From positions 38,877 through 102,876 of the forward strand of contig JAUQXA010000033.1 in assembly GCA_030834895.1 (NCBI GenBank): 64,000 nucleotides of DNA, written 5' to 3'. Made by a program: the position numbers and the translations under genes. Within the stretch, counting starts at the first letter, position 1. Each line of letters starts with the position of its first letter. This DNA is from Anaerolineales bacterium. Its GTDB lineage: Bacteria > Chloroflexota > Anaerolineae > Anaerolineales > Villigracilaceae. Shown here piece after piece: positions 33,824-41,745 of the stretch. The notes under the pieces are model-generated. The model was given only the letters and a program-made list of their open reading frames with translations, made no database searches and had not been told where the DNA came from.

Positions 33824-34672
33824 TTATACCCGTTCCATTGCCTGCTCCAAAACATAGTCCACCATCAAGGCGGGGATGTTGACTCCCGTGGTCGTGATGC
33901 TGTTGCGGAATTCCATCGTGTGATTGACTTCGTTGACGCTTAAGCCGCTCTCGGTCTCGAAGACATCGATGGCGAGTAGTCCGCCGCCGACGGCTTGGGC
34001 GGTGCGTCGGCAAATATCGCTCAGCTCTGGCGTCAGCGGACAGTTGGTCGCAATCCCACCGCGTGCCGTGTTGGTGATCCAATTCTCGGAAGTACGATAG
34101 ATCGCAGCAATCGGCTCCTCACCCACCACAAAGGCGCGGATGTCACGCCCAGGCTTGTCCACATATTCTTGAATGTAGAAAACCTGATGGTTGACTCCCA
34201 GCGCGGCTTTGTGCTCGATGAAGGATTCGGCGTCGTAGCGATTTTCGACCTTGGCGAGCAGACGTCCCCACGAACCGACGACTGGTTTCAATACGCATGG
34301 ATAGCCCATCGCATCCACCGCCGCCAAAGCGGACTCTTCGTCGAAAGCCATCAGCACCCTCGGAGTTGGGATTCCGTTCTGGACAAGGATCTGGCTGGTG
34401 ACATATTTGTCGCCGCAGCGTTCCGCCACCTGCGGGGTGTTGACCACCTTCACGCCGTTGGCTTCGTAAATCTTCGAGATGTAAACTCCACGTGAGTAAG
34501 AAACCGAACGTTCGAAGAGCACATCCACGGGTTCGGGGATGCGGGAAATGTCGAAGAAATGCCCGTCATCCTTCACGCGGACAAGTTCCACGTTCGGGCG
34601 TTTTTCGAGTTCTTCGAGAAGATATTTTTCTTCCGCACGCAGGCGGGTGTATAAAAAACCAATGCGAGTCAT
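33824..34672 (-). CDS. lysX: LysW ATP-grasp ligase, probably aminoadipate-specific (LysX)
   Basis: 282 aa. Same ATP-grasp signatures as the argX-like gene ([44 protein letters not shown]). Located at the end of the homocitrate/homoisocitrate unit, so aminoadipate is the likely substrate (inference). Two ligases with one LysW, LysZ, LysY, LysJ and LysK is the Sulfolobus-like arrangement serving both amino acids. Confidence 0.87.
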   Translation of the reverse strand: MTRIGFLYTRLRAEEKYLLEELEKRPNVELVRVKDDGHFFDISRIPEPVDVLFERSVSYSRGVYISKIYEANGVKVVNTPQVAERCGDKYVTSQILVQNGIPTPRVLMAFDEESALAAVDAMGYPCVLKPVVGSWGRLLAKVENRYDAESFIEHKAALGVNHQVFYIQEYVDKPGRDIRAFVVGEEPIAAIYRTSENWITNTARGGIATNCPLTPELSDICRRTAQAVGGGLLAIDVFETESGLSVNEVNHTMEFRNSITTTGVNIPALMVDYVLEQAMERV

Positions 34673-34703
34673 AATTCAAGTCCTTCCGTGTTTGGTTTTA
34701 GCA

Positions 34704-34760
34704 GATCGGTAAATTGGGAACTGGTATAGAACCAACTACCAATTTCCCAATTTACCGATC
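34704..34760. repeat. 17-bp perfect inverted repeat overlapping the homoisocitrate dehydrogenase 3' end
   Basis: GATCGGTAAATTGGGAA (34704-34720) and TTCCCAATTTACCGATC (34744-34760). The right arm encodes the last residues GKLGNW of the dehydrogenase, and the stop lies in the loop. It could also act as a terminator, but no T-run is present. Confidence 0.8.
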
Positions 34761-35740
34761 ACTGTTTTCGTCATTTCACTTGTCGTCAGCGAGCCACCCA
34801 AATCAGGTGTGACTTGCCCTTCGGCAATGCAGGCTTCGACAGCGGTTTTTAGGCGGGCAGCTTGCTCTTTTTCGCCGAGATAGTCCAACATCATGGCGGC
34901 GGCAAAAAACGTGGCGGTGGGATTCGCCTTGCCCGTGCCGACCAAAGTCGGGGCGCTGCCGTGGACTGGCTCGAAGACTGCCACGTCCGCGCCGATGTTG
35001 CCCGACGCCGCAACTCCAAGTCCGCCGACAAACATGCAGGCTTCGTCGCTGAGGATGTCGCCAAACAAATTGGTGGTGACAATGACCTCGAACTGCTCAG
35101 GCGCGCGGACAAGCTCCATCGCGCAGGTATCCACCAGCATTTCCTGCATGGTCAGGTCGGGATAGTCTTTGGCAACTTCCAGCGCGGTGGCGCGGAACAG
35201 TCCGCAGGTCTGGCGCAGCACGTTCGCCTTGTGGACAACGTGAACGGTCTTGCGTCCCAGTTGGCGGGCGGTGTCGAACGCTTTGCGAAGAATTCGCTCC
35301 GAGCCCTTGCGGGTGATGACCCGTTCGGTGATGGCGCGGTTCCCGTCGTCTTCTGTCCGCTCGATGCCTGAGTACAAGCCTTCAGTGTTTTCGCGGACGA
35401 TGAGCATGTCAATGCTAGCGCGGGACGATGGATGCTGAATCGAGCGGTTGGGTCGCAGGTTGGCGTACAGGTCAAGCGACTGGCGCATTCGCACGACGGG
35501 TGAAAAATAATTGGGGATGTTGGGCGGCGTGGTAACTGCGCCGAAGAGAGCGGCGTCCGCGTTGCGAATGGCTTGAAGCGTGGAATCAGGCAGAGGCGAG
35601 CCAGAGCGCTGGTATTCGCCGTAGCCGATGCCGCATTCGGTGAAGTCCCATTCGAGCGGAAGCGCGGTCAACGCTTCACGCGCAGCAGCAATCACTTCGG
35701 GACCAATCCCATCGCCAGGGAGGAGGGTGATTTTGTACAT
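34736..35740 (-). CDS. hicd: Homoisocitrate dehydrogenase
   Basis: 334 aa from the ATG at 35740 (GGAG five bases upstream); the longer frame only translates a repeat. Beta-decarboxylating dehydrogenase family: LLPGDGIGPEV, RENTEGLYSG, and the NLFGDILSDEACMFVGGLG metal/NAD segment. It could be confused with isopropylmalate dehydrogenase, but the neighbours (homocitrate synthase, LysT/LysU, LysX) point to homoisocitrate to alpha-ketoadipate. Confidence 0.88.
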   Translation of the reverse strand: MYKITLLPGDGIGPEVIAAAREALTALPLEWDFTECGIGYGEYQRSGSPLPDSTLQAIRNADAALFGAVTTPPNIPNYFSPVVRMRQSLDLYANLRPNRSIQHPSSRASIDMLIVRENTEGLYSGIERTEDDGNRAITERVITRKGSERILRKAFDTARQLGRKTVHVVHKANVLRQTCGLFRATALEVAKDYPDLTMQEMLVDTCAMELVRAPEQFEVIVTTNLFGDILSDEACMFVGGLGVAASGNIGADVAVFEPVHGSAPTLVGTGKANPTATFFAAAMMLDYLGEKEQAARLKTAVEACIAEGQVTPDLGGSLTTSEMTKTVIGKLGNW

Positions 35741-35756
35741 GAATTCTCCATCTTCC

Positions 35757-35902
35757 GTCATTGCGAGGGTCGTTGGTCGAGTAGGCGATGCTCGTTCGCC
35801 GTATCGAGACCACGACCCGAAGCAATCCCACATAATTGGGAAGTTGCTTCGCTCGGTTTCGATACACCGCTACGCGGCTACTCAACCAGCCCTCGCAATG
35901 AC
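35757..35902. repeat. Composite palindromic element, copy 5
   Basis: GTCATTGCGAG / CTCGCAATGAC ends as in other copies, but the interior holds a second element: GGTCGAGTAG...CGTATCGAGACC and GGTTTCGATACACCGC...GCGGCTACTCAACC. It ends one base before the lysU stop. Confidence 0.85.
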
Positions 35903-35903
35903 A

Positions 35904-36401
35904 TCAACTCATTAGCTCTTGAATATCATGCTCTTTCAAAAAGTTCACAATCCCGCCCGCCTCGGCAATCTTCAACACAAACTGCGGAAGCGGACGCGCC
36001 TGATACTGGTGTCCGTTGGTGCGGTTGAAGATTTCGCCCGTAGCGAGGTTCACATCTACATCGTCGCCTTCGGTGATGTCGGCAGCGGCTTCGGGACATT
36101 CCAGAATCGGCAGTCCGATGTTGACGGCGTTGCGGAAGAAAATCCGCGCATAGGATGCGGCGATGACGCACTTCGCCTGTGAGCCTTTGATGGCAATCGG
36201 CGCGTGTTCGCGGGACGAGCCGCATCCGAAGTTTTGTCCGCCGACGATTACGTCGCCAGGTTTGACGCTCTTTGCGTAGTCGGGCTTGATTTCACAAAAT
36301 ACATTCTTCGCCAGTTCGAGCGGATCGATGGTGATGTTGAACCGCCCAGGGATGATTTCGTCGGTGTTCAGGTTGTCTTCAAATGTCCATGCTTTGCTCA
36401 T
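35904..36401 (-). CDS. lysU: Homoaconitase small subunit
   Basis: 165 aa, swivel domain of the aconitase family: DEIIPGRFN, the [12 protein letters not shown] signature and [16 protein letters not shown]. Pairs with the large subunit encoded upstream. Confidence 0.92.
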   Translation of the reverse strand: MSKAWTFEDNLNTDEIIPGRFNITIDPLELAKNVFCEIKPDYAKSVKPGDVIVGGQNFGCGSSREHAPIAIKGSQAKCVIAASYARIFFRNAVNIGLPILECPEAAADITEGDDVDVNLATGEIFNRTNGHQYQARPLPQFVLKIAEAGGIVNFLKEHDIQELMS

Positions 36402-36424
36402 GGTTATCTCCTTTTGTTGGTCAC

Positions 36425-36507
36425 GTCATTGCGAGGGCACCAGCCCGAAGCAATCTCCGTCATGGTGTTGGGGATTGCTTCGGCGGAAGAGCACGCCTCG
36501 CAATGAC
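36425..36507. repeat. Dispersed palindromic element, copy 6
   Basis: GTCATTGCGAGGGC and GCCTCGCAATGAC ends with GAAGCAATCTCC / GGGATTGCTTCG inner arms, in the gap between lysT and lysU. Confidence 0.9.
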
Positions 36508-36510
36508 GGG

Positions 36511-37761
36511 TTATGTTAGGTGTTCACGCGGGTCTGCAATCTTCCCCGCTAGCGCCGTTGCCGCCGCCGTTGCGGGACTTGCCAGATAAATCTCCGCCAG
36601 CGGACTGCCCATGCGTCCGATAAAGTTACGGTTCATGGTGGTCAGGGCACGTTCACCTGCGGCGAGGATTCCGCCGTGACGCCCGATACATGCGCCGCAG
36701 CCTGTGCCCGTCACGGTGCAGCCAGCATCTATCAGGATTTCGATCAAGCCATTTTTCATCGCCTTCTTATAGATGCGCTCGCTGGCAGGCGTGACGATCA
36801 CCCGCGTAAACGGATTAACCTTCTTGCCTTTGAGCATCTTCGCCACGAGTTCAATATCTTCGTAGCGGGCGTTGGTGCAGGTGCCGATATAAACCTCGTG
36901 GACTTCCAACCCGACGACTTCTTCCAGCGGCTTGACATGATCCACGTCGGGGTGACAGGAAACCTGCGGGGCGAGCTGCGATACGTCGATTTGAATCACC
37001 CGCTCATAGCGCGGATTCACGGGGCGAATCATTTCGTAAGCCCCTTGCGCGGGAGTTTGAGTCCGCAAGTAGTCCAGCGTCACTTCATCCGCCGCAATCA
37101 AGCCGCACTTCGCGCCGATCTCGGTGGACATGTTCGGGAAGACGATGCGCTCGTTCATCGGCAGGCTTTCGATGTAGTCGCCGCCAAATTCGACGGAGCG
37201 ATACGTGCCGCCGTCCATGCCCATCATGCCCGCGATGTAGATCATCACGTCTTTGGCGTAGACTCCGCTTTGGGCTTTGCCCGTCAACTCGATGCGGATC
37301 GTCTCAGGGACTTTGAACCAGCATTTGCCCGTCACCCACGCCACGGCAATTTCGGTGGAGCCAAGCCCCGCACCGAACGCGCCCATCGCGCCGTAGGTGT
37401 TGGAGTGCGAGTCCGCGCCGATGACGATTGCGCCAGGCGTGATATAGCCTTCCTCGATCATCACCTGATGACAGACGCCCTGATGATGAAAATGCGGAAG
37501 TTCCTGCTCGCGGACGAACTCGATGATCTTCTTGTGATTCTCCGCCGCCAAAACGTTTGGCGCGGGATAGGCATGGTCGAGGTGCAGCACGATACGGTTC
37601 TTGTCGTGGATTGGCTTGCCTATGTCGCGGAAGGCTTTGATTGCCAGCGGCGTGGTGTTGTCGTGACTCATGATGTAGTCCACATCCAGCAGCAGGATTT
37701 CGCCCGCCTGAACGGGACGTCCCGCTTTGCGGGAAAAGATTTCTTCAATTAATGTGCCCAT
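36511..37761 (-). CDS. lysT: Homoaconitase large subunit
   Basis: 416 aa. Aconitase-family 4Fe-4S ligands are in GTCTNARYED and CTVTGTGCGACIG; GADSHSNTYGAMGAFGAG is the substrate segment. Converts homocitrate to homoisocitrate with LysU. The alternative (isopropylmalate isomerase) is less likely in this cluster. Confidence 0.92.
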   Translation of the reverse strand: MGTLIEEIFSRKAGRPVQAGEILLLDVDYIMSHDNTTPLAIKAFRDIGKPIHDKNRIVLHLDHAYPAPNVLAAENHKKIIEFVREQELPHFHHQGVCHQVMIEEGYITPGAIVIGADSHSNTYGAMGAFGAGLGSTEIAVAWVTGKCWFKVPETIRIELTGKAQSGVYAKDVMIYIAGMMGMDGGTYRSVEFGGDYIESLPMNERIVFPNMSTEIGAKCGLIAADEVTLDYLRTQTPAQGAYEMIRPVNPRYERVIQIDVSQLAPQVSCHPDVDHVKPLEEVVGLEVHEVYIGTCTNARYEDIELVAKMLKGKKVNPFTRVIVTPASERIYKKAMKNGLIEILIDAGCTVTGTGCGACIGRHGGILAAGERALTTMNRNFIGRMGSPLAEIYLASPATAAATALAGKIADPREHLT

Positions 37762-37778
37762 AAGTTCTCCATTGGTTG

Positions 37779-37826
37779 TAGTAGCGACTTCAGTCGCTTT
37801 TTTGGGACGACTGAAGTCGTCACTAC
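37779..37826. repeat. Hairpin element supplying the homocitrate synthase stop codon
   Basis: GTAGTAGCGACTTCAGTCGC pairs with GACGACTGAAGTCGTCACTAC across a T-rich loop. The CTA at its end (37823-37825) is the stop codon of the minus-strand homocitrate synthase gene. Confidence 0.75.
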
Positions 37827-39202
37827 GCTTTTCCGTTGTATTTCTTCAAGACCATTCTCGTCTCCGTCCGCTTGACGCCTTGCACCGTGCGGATTTCTTC
37901 GATGAGGTTGTTGAGCGCTGCCATATTTTCGGCGTTGGCAAAGGCGCTGATGTCGTAGTCGCCAGTGACCTCGTACACGCTCGTGACGTTTTCAAAGCTC
38001 CGCAGGCGGCGCACCACCGAAGTGGTGTAAACGTGCGACTCAACTTCCAGCATGATGATGGCGTGGATGTCGTGCGGGATGACATCCATCTCGCGCCCCG
38101 TGACCTGCTCGGCAATTTCGAGGATGTCGGCGTCGAACAACTGCTTGCGCTGGTCGCCGATGTTCTTGATGCGGGTGACGATGACCTCCAACTCCGCGTG
38201 ACTGACCTCGATTCCGTACTCGTCCAGCCGCGCCGCGACCGCCGTCTTGCCCGTGTACTTGTCGATGACGATCTTGCGCTCACGCCCGATGACAGCGGGA
38301 TCGAACGGCTCGTAGGTGCGCGGGTCTTTCAGCACGCCGTTGGTGTGGACTCCGCTCTTGTGGCTGAATGCGTTCTGTCCCGTGATTGGCTTGTTCGCCG
38401 CCATGAAAAATCCAGTGGACTTTTCGAGATAAGCGGAGAGATTGACGAGCGGTTCGAGGTTGTATTTCGTCTCGCCTTCGAGGTTGTGGAAGGCGACCAC
38501 CGTCTCGGCGAGGTCGGGGATACCCGTGCGCTCGCCCATCCCATTGACCGTGGTATGGATGCAATCCGCGCCTGCGCGAATGCCCGCCATTGCGTTTGCC
38601 AGAGCCAGCCCGTAGTCGTCGTGGCAATGCAGGTCGATCTGACAGGGGAGCAATCGCTCGCGCAGTGCCTTCACCCGCTCGTGGAAAAGATGCGGCTGCA
38701 TGATGCCCAATGTGTCGGCGAAACTGATTCGGTCCGCGCCCGCTTCGATGGCGGCGTTGCAAACCTGGACCAGGAACTCGAAGTCGGTGCGGGTGGCGTC
38801 CTCAGGCGTGTAGCGGACGTTGAGTCCCAGACCGCGGGCGTAGGCGATATGTTCGGTGATGATGCGAATCGCCTCTTCGTGGGTCTTGTGCAGTTTCGCG
38901 TCGAGGTGAATCTGCGAGGTGGCGTAGAAGATCGCCACGCGCTTCGCGCCACAGGCTTTGGCTTTGTCGATGCCCGAACGGGACGCGATGCTGTGGGCGA
39001 CGATCTCCGCCCGCAGACCGAGCGCGGAAATGCGCTTGATCGCCGCCGCCACGTTGTTCGAGACCGATGGGTCGCCCGCTTCGATCATGTCCACGCCAAT
39101 GCGGTCGAGCATCTGCGCGATGTGGACTTTCTCGTCTACCGTAAAGTTGACGTAGGGCGTTTGCTCACCTTCTCTCAATGTCGTATCCAAAATCTGAACC
39201 AT
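37823..39202 (-). CDS. Homocitrate synthase with C-terminal Lrp/AsnC-like (RAM) domain
   Basis: 459 aa. The TIM barrel starts DTTLREGEQTPYVNFTVDEKV and contains the HCHDDYGLALANAM metal site and GERTGIPDL; GVHTNGVLKDPRTYEPF follows. The last ~75 residues (from IIMLEVESHVYTT through NVTSVYEVTGDYDISAF) resemble the RAM ligand-binding domain of Lrp/AsnC regulators. Thermus homocitrate synthase lacks such a domain as I recall. It may bind lysine or another effector (inference). First structural gene of the lysine unit. Confidence 0.9.
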   Translation of the reverse strand: MVQILDTTLREGEQTPYVNFTVDEKVHIAQMLDRIGVDMIEAGDPSVSNNVAAAIKRISALGLRAEIVAHSIASRSGIDKAKACGAKRVAIFYATSQIHLDAKLHKTHEEAIRIITEHIAYARGLGLNVRYTPEDATRTDFEFLVQVCNAAIEAGADRISFADTLGIMQPHLFHERVKALRERLLPCQIDLHCHDDYGLALANAMAGIRAGADCIHTTVNGMGERTGIPDLAETVVAFHNLEGETKYNLEPLVNLSAYLEKSTGFFMAANKPITGQNAFSHKSGVHTNGVLKDPRTYEPFDPAVIGRERKIVIDKYTGKTAVAARLDEYGIEVSHAELEVIVTRIKNIGDQRKQLFDADILEIAEQVTGREMDVIPHDIHAIIMLEVESHVYTTSVVRRLRSFENVTSVYEVTGDYDISAFANAENMAALNNLIEEIRTVQGVKRTETRMVLKKYNGKA

Positions 39203-39225
39203 GATTTCTCCTTGTCTTCGCCCAT

Positions 39226-39445
39226 GTCATTGCGAGCCCGAAGGGCGAAGCAATCCCAGAATTCACAAAGCCTCTGCCGCGAATTTCGCTAATTTGCGCG
39301 GATTCTCCAGAAATTAGCGAAAATCCGCGTAATCTGCGGCGATGAGATTGCTTCGGGCTGGGTCTCAATACGGGCTCACCGCACTGCACCAAACGCAGTG
39401 ACGGTGCAAGTGTCGCCCTACTCGACCATCAGCTCTCGCAATGAC
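39226..39445. repeat. Composite palindromic element, copy 7, three nested families
   Basis: Outer GTCATTGCGAG / CTCGCAATGAC. Inside are a gaattTCGCTAATTTGCGCGGATT / AATTAGCGAAAATCCGCG block and a GGTCTCAATACGGG...CCCTACTCGACC block. 220 bases long, in the leader region between the attenuator terminator and the homocitrate synthase start. Confidence 0.85.
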
Positions 39446-39458
39446 GGTGACACAGAAT

Positions 39459-39488
39459 AAAAAAACGCTCCCCGTTGCCGGGGAGCGT
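39459..39488 (-). terminator. Intrinsic terminator in the lysine-unit leader (attenuator)
   Basis: Minus strand ACGCTCCCCG pairs with CGGGGAGCGT across GGCA-type loop, followed by seven T. It lies 28 bases after the leader peptide stop and before homocitrate synthase. Confidence 0.88.
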
Positions 39489-39515
39489 TGATGCGGTAAA
39501 CGAAAAGCCCAAAGA

Positions 39516-39653
39516 CTAGGCGCGAGTGCCCAACATCCTTTTCATGGCTTTTTGGTCAACCGAAACAAGCCCAAACCCGACAACTTTCGTTGCGAGGCTG
39601 GGCTTGCGCTTGGACTTAGCTTCCATGAGGATGCTTGCGTGATCTCTAAACAT
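39516..39653 (-). CDS. Lysine-rich leader peptide of the lysine unit
   Basis: 45 aa with six Lys (K13, K15, K17, K23, K35, K38), including the cluster EAKSKRKPS. The ATG lies ten bases after the -10 box, the same geometry as the argG leader. AAGCCCA (minus, 39605-39599) can pair with either TGGGCTT at 39573-39567 or TGGGCTT at 39511-39505, a possible switch. Transcription attenuation by a leader peptide is described for the Thermus lysine cluster. Confidence 0.72.
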   Translation of the reverse strand: MFRDHASILMEAKSKRKPSLATKVVGFGLVSVDQKAMKRMLGTRA

Positions 39654-39663
39654 ATTGGGCGGA

Positions 39664-39691
39664 ATTCTACTCGAAATGTGAAATGAGTCAA
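39664..39691 (-). promoter_or_regulatory. Promoter of the lysine-unit leader transcript
   Basis: Minus strand TTGACT (39691-39686), 16-bp spacer, TAGAAT (39669-39664). Nearly identical to the argG promoter from -35 through the leader ATG. Confidence 0.8.
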
Positions 39692-39728
39692 TGATTTTGG
39701 GCGGGGAATTTGGGAACAAGACAACTTA

Positions 39729-39770
39729 TTGTCCCCTTGCCAATGCGGGCGTATAATCCGTGCTTGGCAA
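39729..39770 (+). promoter_or_regulatory. Promoter with flanking inverted repeat before the HEPN-like gene
   Basis: TTGTCC (39729-39734), 17-bp spacer, TATAAT (39752-39757). TTGCCAA (39737-39743) and TTGGCAA (39764-39770) form an inverted repeat around the -10, a possible operator. Confidence 0.55.
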
Positions 39771-39825
39771 AGGAATTACATCAAACTCAGATTGGCTAAA
39801 TCACAGGTAAGCATCTTTACGAATC

Positions 39826-40761
39826 ATGATGAAATATGGAATCTCAAAGTTAGTCATGGGCTTTACAGGCTTTATCGAGATTAACGAAGCCGAATATTTA
39901 CGCATTAAAGCCGCCAGACAAAACTTATTTGAAATTCTATTTGTAGAAGAAAAATTCGACTTGGTAGCCGAAAACTTTTATGAGTACGAGACAGAATTGT
40001 TGGCAATAGCATCTCGCATGATGATTTTCAGTAATGATGATCATATATCAATGAGCCGTGAAAGAAATCTCATTAGCAGGCGCATCGTTAATCTACTGAG
40101 CGCTGGTCGAATGTATATCGACCAAAGCATCCAACACGTTGAAAAGATATATGAAAAAAACTCAACTACTCTTGAATTAGTGAAAAAAGAAATTTCATCA
40201 CAATATGATAAAAGCTTAGGCTATCGTGTTATGGAAGCCCTGAGAAATTATGTTCAACATCGAGGCTTCCCAATTCACAGCATAAAATTCTCCCACAAAC
40301 GTGTTGACGTTGAAGCCGATTATCAACTTCTTCATAGGGCAATACCATTAATTGGTGTTTTAGAACTGGCGGAAGATGGCAACTTCAAAAAAAGCGTTTT
40401 GAAAGAACTAAAAGAAATTCAACACAAGGACTGGATAGATGCTAGACCGTTAATTCGCGAATACGCAGAGGGCATATGCAATATTCACGAAAGAATACGA
40501 GAAATAGTTCGCGCAGACTTACCTGCATGGGAAAAAAGTCTTGATGACACAATTGAAAAATTTCAAAATGAATATGGAAAAGAAATCCCATTAGCAGGAT
40601 TGGTTATAGAAGCCACAGAAGGTGAAACTCGGTGGGCGGAAACAAAGTACATATCGAAAGGTTCTATTGAAAGAAGGCAAGCGTTGGAAAAGAAAAACGG
40701 ACTATTCACCAATCTTCACAAACGATATGCGTCAAATGAAATCCAAAAAGACGATGCTTGA
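39826..40761 (+). CDS. HEPN-like hypothetical protein
   Basis: 311 aa, rich in helix and charge. R140-N141-x3-H145 (RNYVQH) matches the R-x4-6-H RNase motif of HEPN domains, set in a helical context (GYRVMEALRNYVQHRGF). I assign no function beyond that. The gene is much more AT-rich than its neighbours, stands alone with its own promoter and terminator, and is probably acquired horizontally. HEPN proteins often act as toxins or in phage defence, but no partner gene is next to it. Confidence 0.65.
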   Translation: MMKYGISKLVMGFTGFIEINEAEYLRIKAARQNLFEILFVEEKFDLVAENFYEYETELLAIASRMMIFSNDDHISMSRERNLISRRIVNLLSAGRMYIDQSIQHVEKIYEKNSTTLELVKKEISSQYDKSLGYRVMEALRNYVQHRGFPIHSIKFSHKRVDVEADYQLLHRAIPLIGVLELAEDGNFKKSVLKELKEIQHKDWIDARPLIREYAEGICNIHERIREIVRADLPAWEKSLDDTIEKFQNEYGKEIPLAGLVIEATEGETRWAETKYISKGSIERRQALEKKNGLFTNLHKRYASNEIQKDDA

Positions 40762-40821
40762 GGATAAACAGCAGTGTCAGGGATTTGGGGCGGTGAACTT
40801 GAAAAAATAATCTTCAAATCC

Positions 40822-40853
40822 AAAAAGCGACCTCCATCTGGAAGTCGCTTTTT
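40822..40853. terminator. Terminator, copy A of a duplicated hairpin
   Basis: AAAAAGCGACCTCCA and TGGAAGTCGCTTTTT arms with flanking A and T runs; able to work in both directions. An almost identical hairpin is at 41704. Confidence 0.85.
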
Positions 40854-40936
40854 GATATTTCCTCCAAACACTTGCGACCTTCCCCCGAATCTCGCTGGAA
40901 ATGGCGCGGTGGAGAGGTTATGCAGTCCCACGAGGC

Positions 40937-41590
40937 TCAAGCGCAGATTTGTGCATAGGTACTTTGTGCCCAGTTTTTGATTTTGTCCCAGTTCCTGAAG
41001 TCACCCTCTATTCCACCTTTTGCTTTCAACATGGTGCTTTCGACGAAAGACAAACGCTTAAAGTCCACCTTGCCAGCAAAGTACCCTTCGGCAGCCGGGG
41101 CTAGCACTGTCCGCACGGGGTCGATGAATCCTGCGGCCCTGTCCCGGTTGGCAGGTGTATCTTCAGCCATGGTCATACATACCGTGAAATATGCGGTGGG
41201 AACGCGTTGCAGGATGGCACGATTTTCATTGACAAAGTCAGCGGCTTCCCGCAGCCATTTCCCCACACGAATGGCGCTGCCGACAAAGACAGCCTGATAG
41301 CCTGACAGGTCAGTGACCTCCTTTAGCGGCATCACGTCCACATGCGCACCGTTTTGGGCGAGTGTTTTACCGATTGCCGTCGCGACCTCACCAGTCGAGC
41401 CGCATTTGCTGGCATAGGCAATGAGCACTTTTTTAGCTGTATCTTGATCTCCAAAAGTAGACTCGGGCAGTGCAACGGATGGACGATATGTGGCGAGCGC
41501 GGTCAATCCGCTGCAGGCTACAACGCCGGTACCGAGTGCGAGTCCGGTAGTCTTCAAAAAATCACGACGGGACAAAGTTCGAGTAGGCAT
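40937..41590 (-). CDS. Tat-exported flavodoxin-like protein
   Basis: 217 aa. Twin-arginine signal LSRRDFLKT with a hydrophobic stretch and a possible lipobox VVAC at about 25. The body starts KVLIAYASKCGSTGEVA, the FMN phosphate loop of flavodoxins, and resembles the HemG/protoporphyrinogen-oxidase type of flavodoxin domain. An exported flavodoxin is unusual; its role is unknown. Confidence 0.85.
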   Translation of the reverse strand: MPTRTLSRRDFLKTTGLALGTGVVACSGLTALATYRPSVALPESTFGDQDTAKKVLIAYASKCGSTGEVATAIGKTLAQNGAHVDVMPLKEVTDLSGYQAVFVGSAIRVGKWLREAADFVNENRAILQRVPTAYFTVCMTMAEDTPANRDRAAGFIDPVRTVLAPAAEGYFAGKVDFKRLSFVESTMLKAKGGIEGDFRNWDKIKNWAQSTYAQICA

Positions 41591-41703
41591 GGTTTCTCCT
41601 TATCGGAAGTGATGTCCATACCATACTGCTGAATTATGGAGAAAGTATGGATACGTTGTGAAAAGCCAGTAAACTGAACGTAACCCCCGATTTGTTTTCC
41701 ATC

Positions 41704-41745
41704 AAAAAAAGCGACCTCCATCTGGAAGTCGCTTTTGTCTTTTTA
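41704..41745. terminator. Terminator of the atp-mreB unit, copy B of the duplicated hairpin
   Basis: AAAAAGCGACCTCCA and TGGAAGTCGCTTTTG arms plus T/A runs. On the minus strand it directly follows the mreB-like stop. Confidence 0.82.

Noticed and set aside
35741..35833. N-terminal extension of homoisocitrate dehydrogenase
   Set aside because: Encoded by the dispersed palindromic element; the family start MYKITLLPGDG is at 35740.
36676..37752. 358-aa open frame antisense to lysT
   Set aside because: Shadow of a clear aconitase-family gene; no ribosome site, no family features.
37727..39292. 521-aa open frame on the plus strand antisense to homocitrate synthase
   Set aside because: It mirrors a well-conserved gene; the product is rich in Arg, Asp and Val from the opposite strand's codon use and has no recognisable motif.
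41302..41330. CCTGACAGGTCAGTGACCTCC in the flavodoxin gene as a repeat insertion
   Set aside because: The translated residues (EVTDLSGYQAVFVGSAIRVG) fit the flavodoxin fold, so it is native coding sequence.
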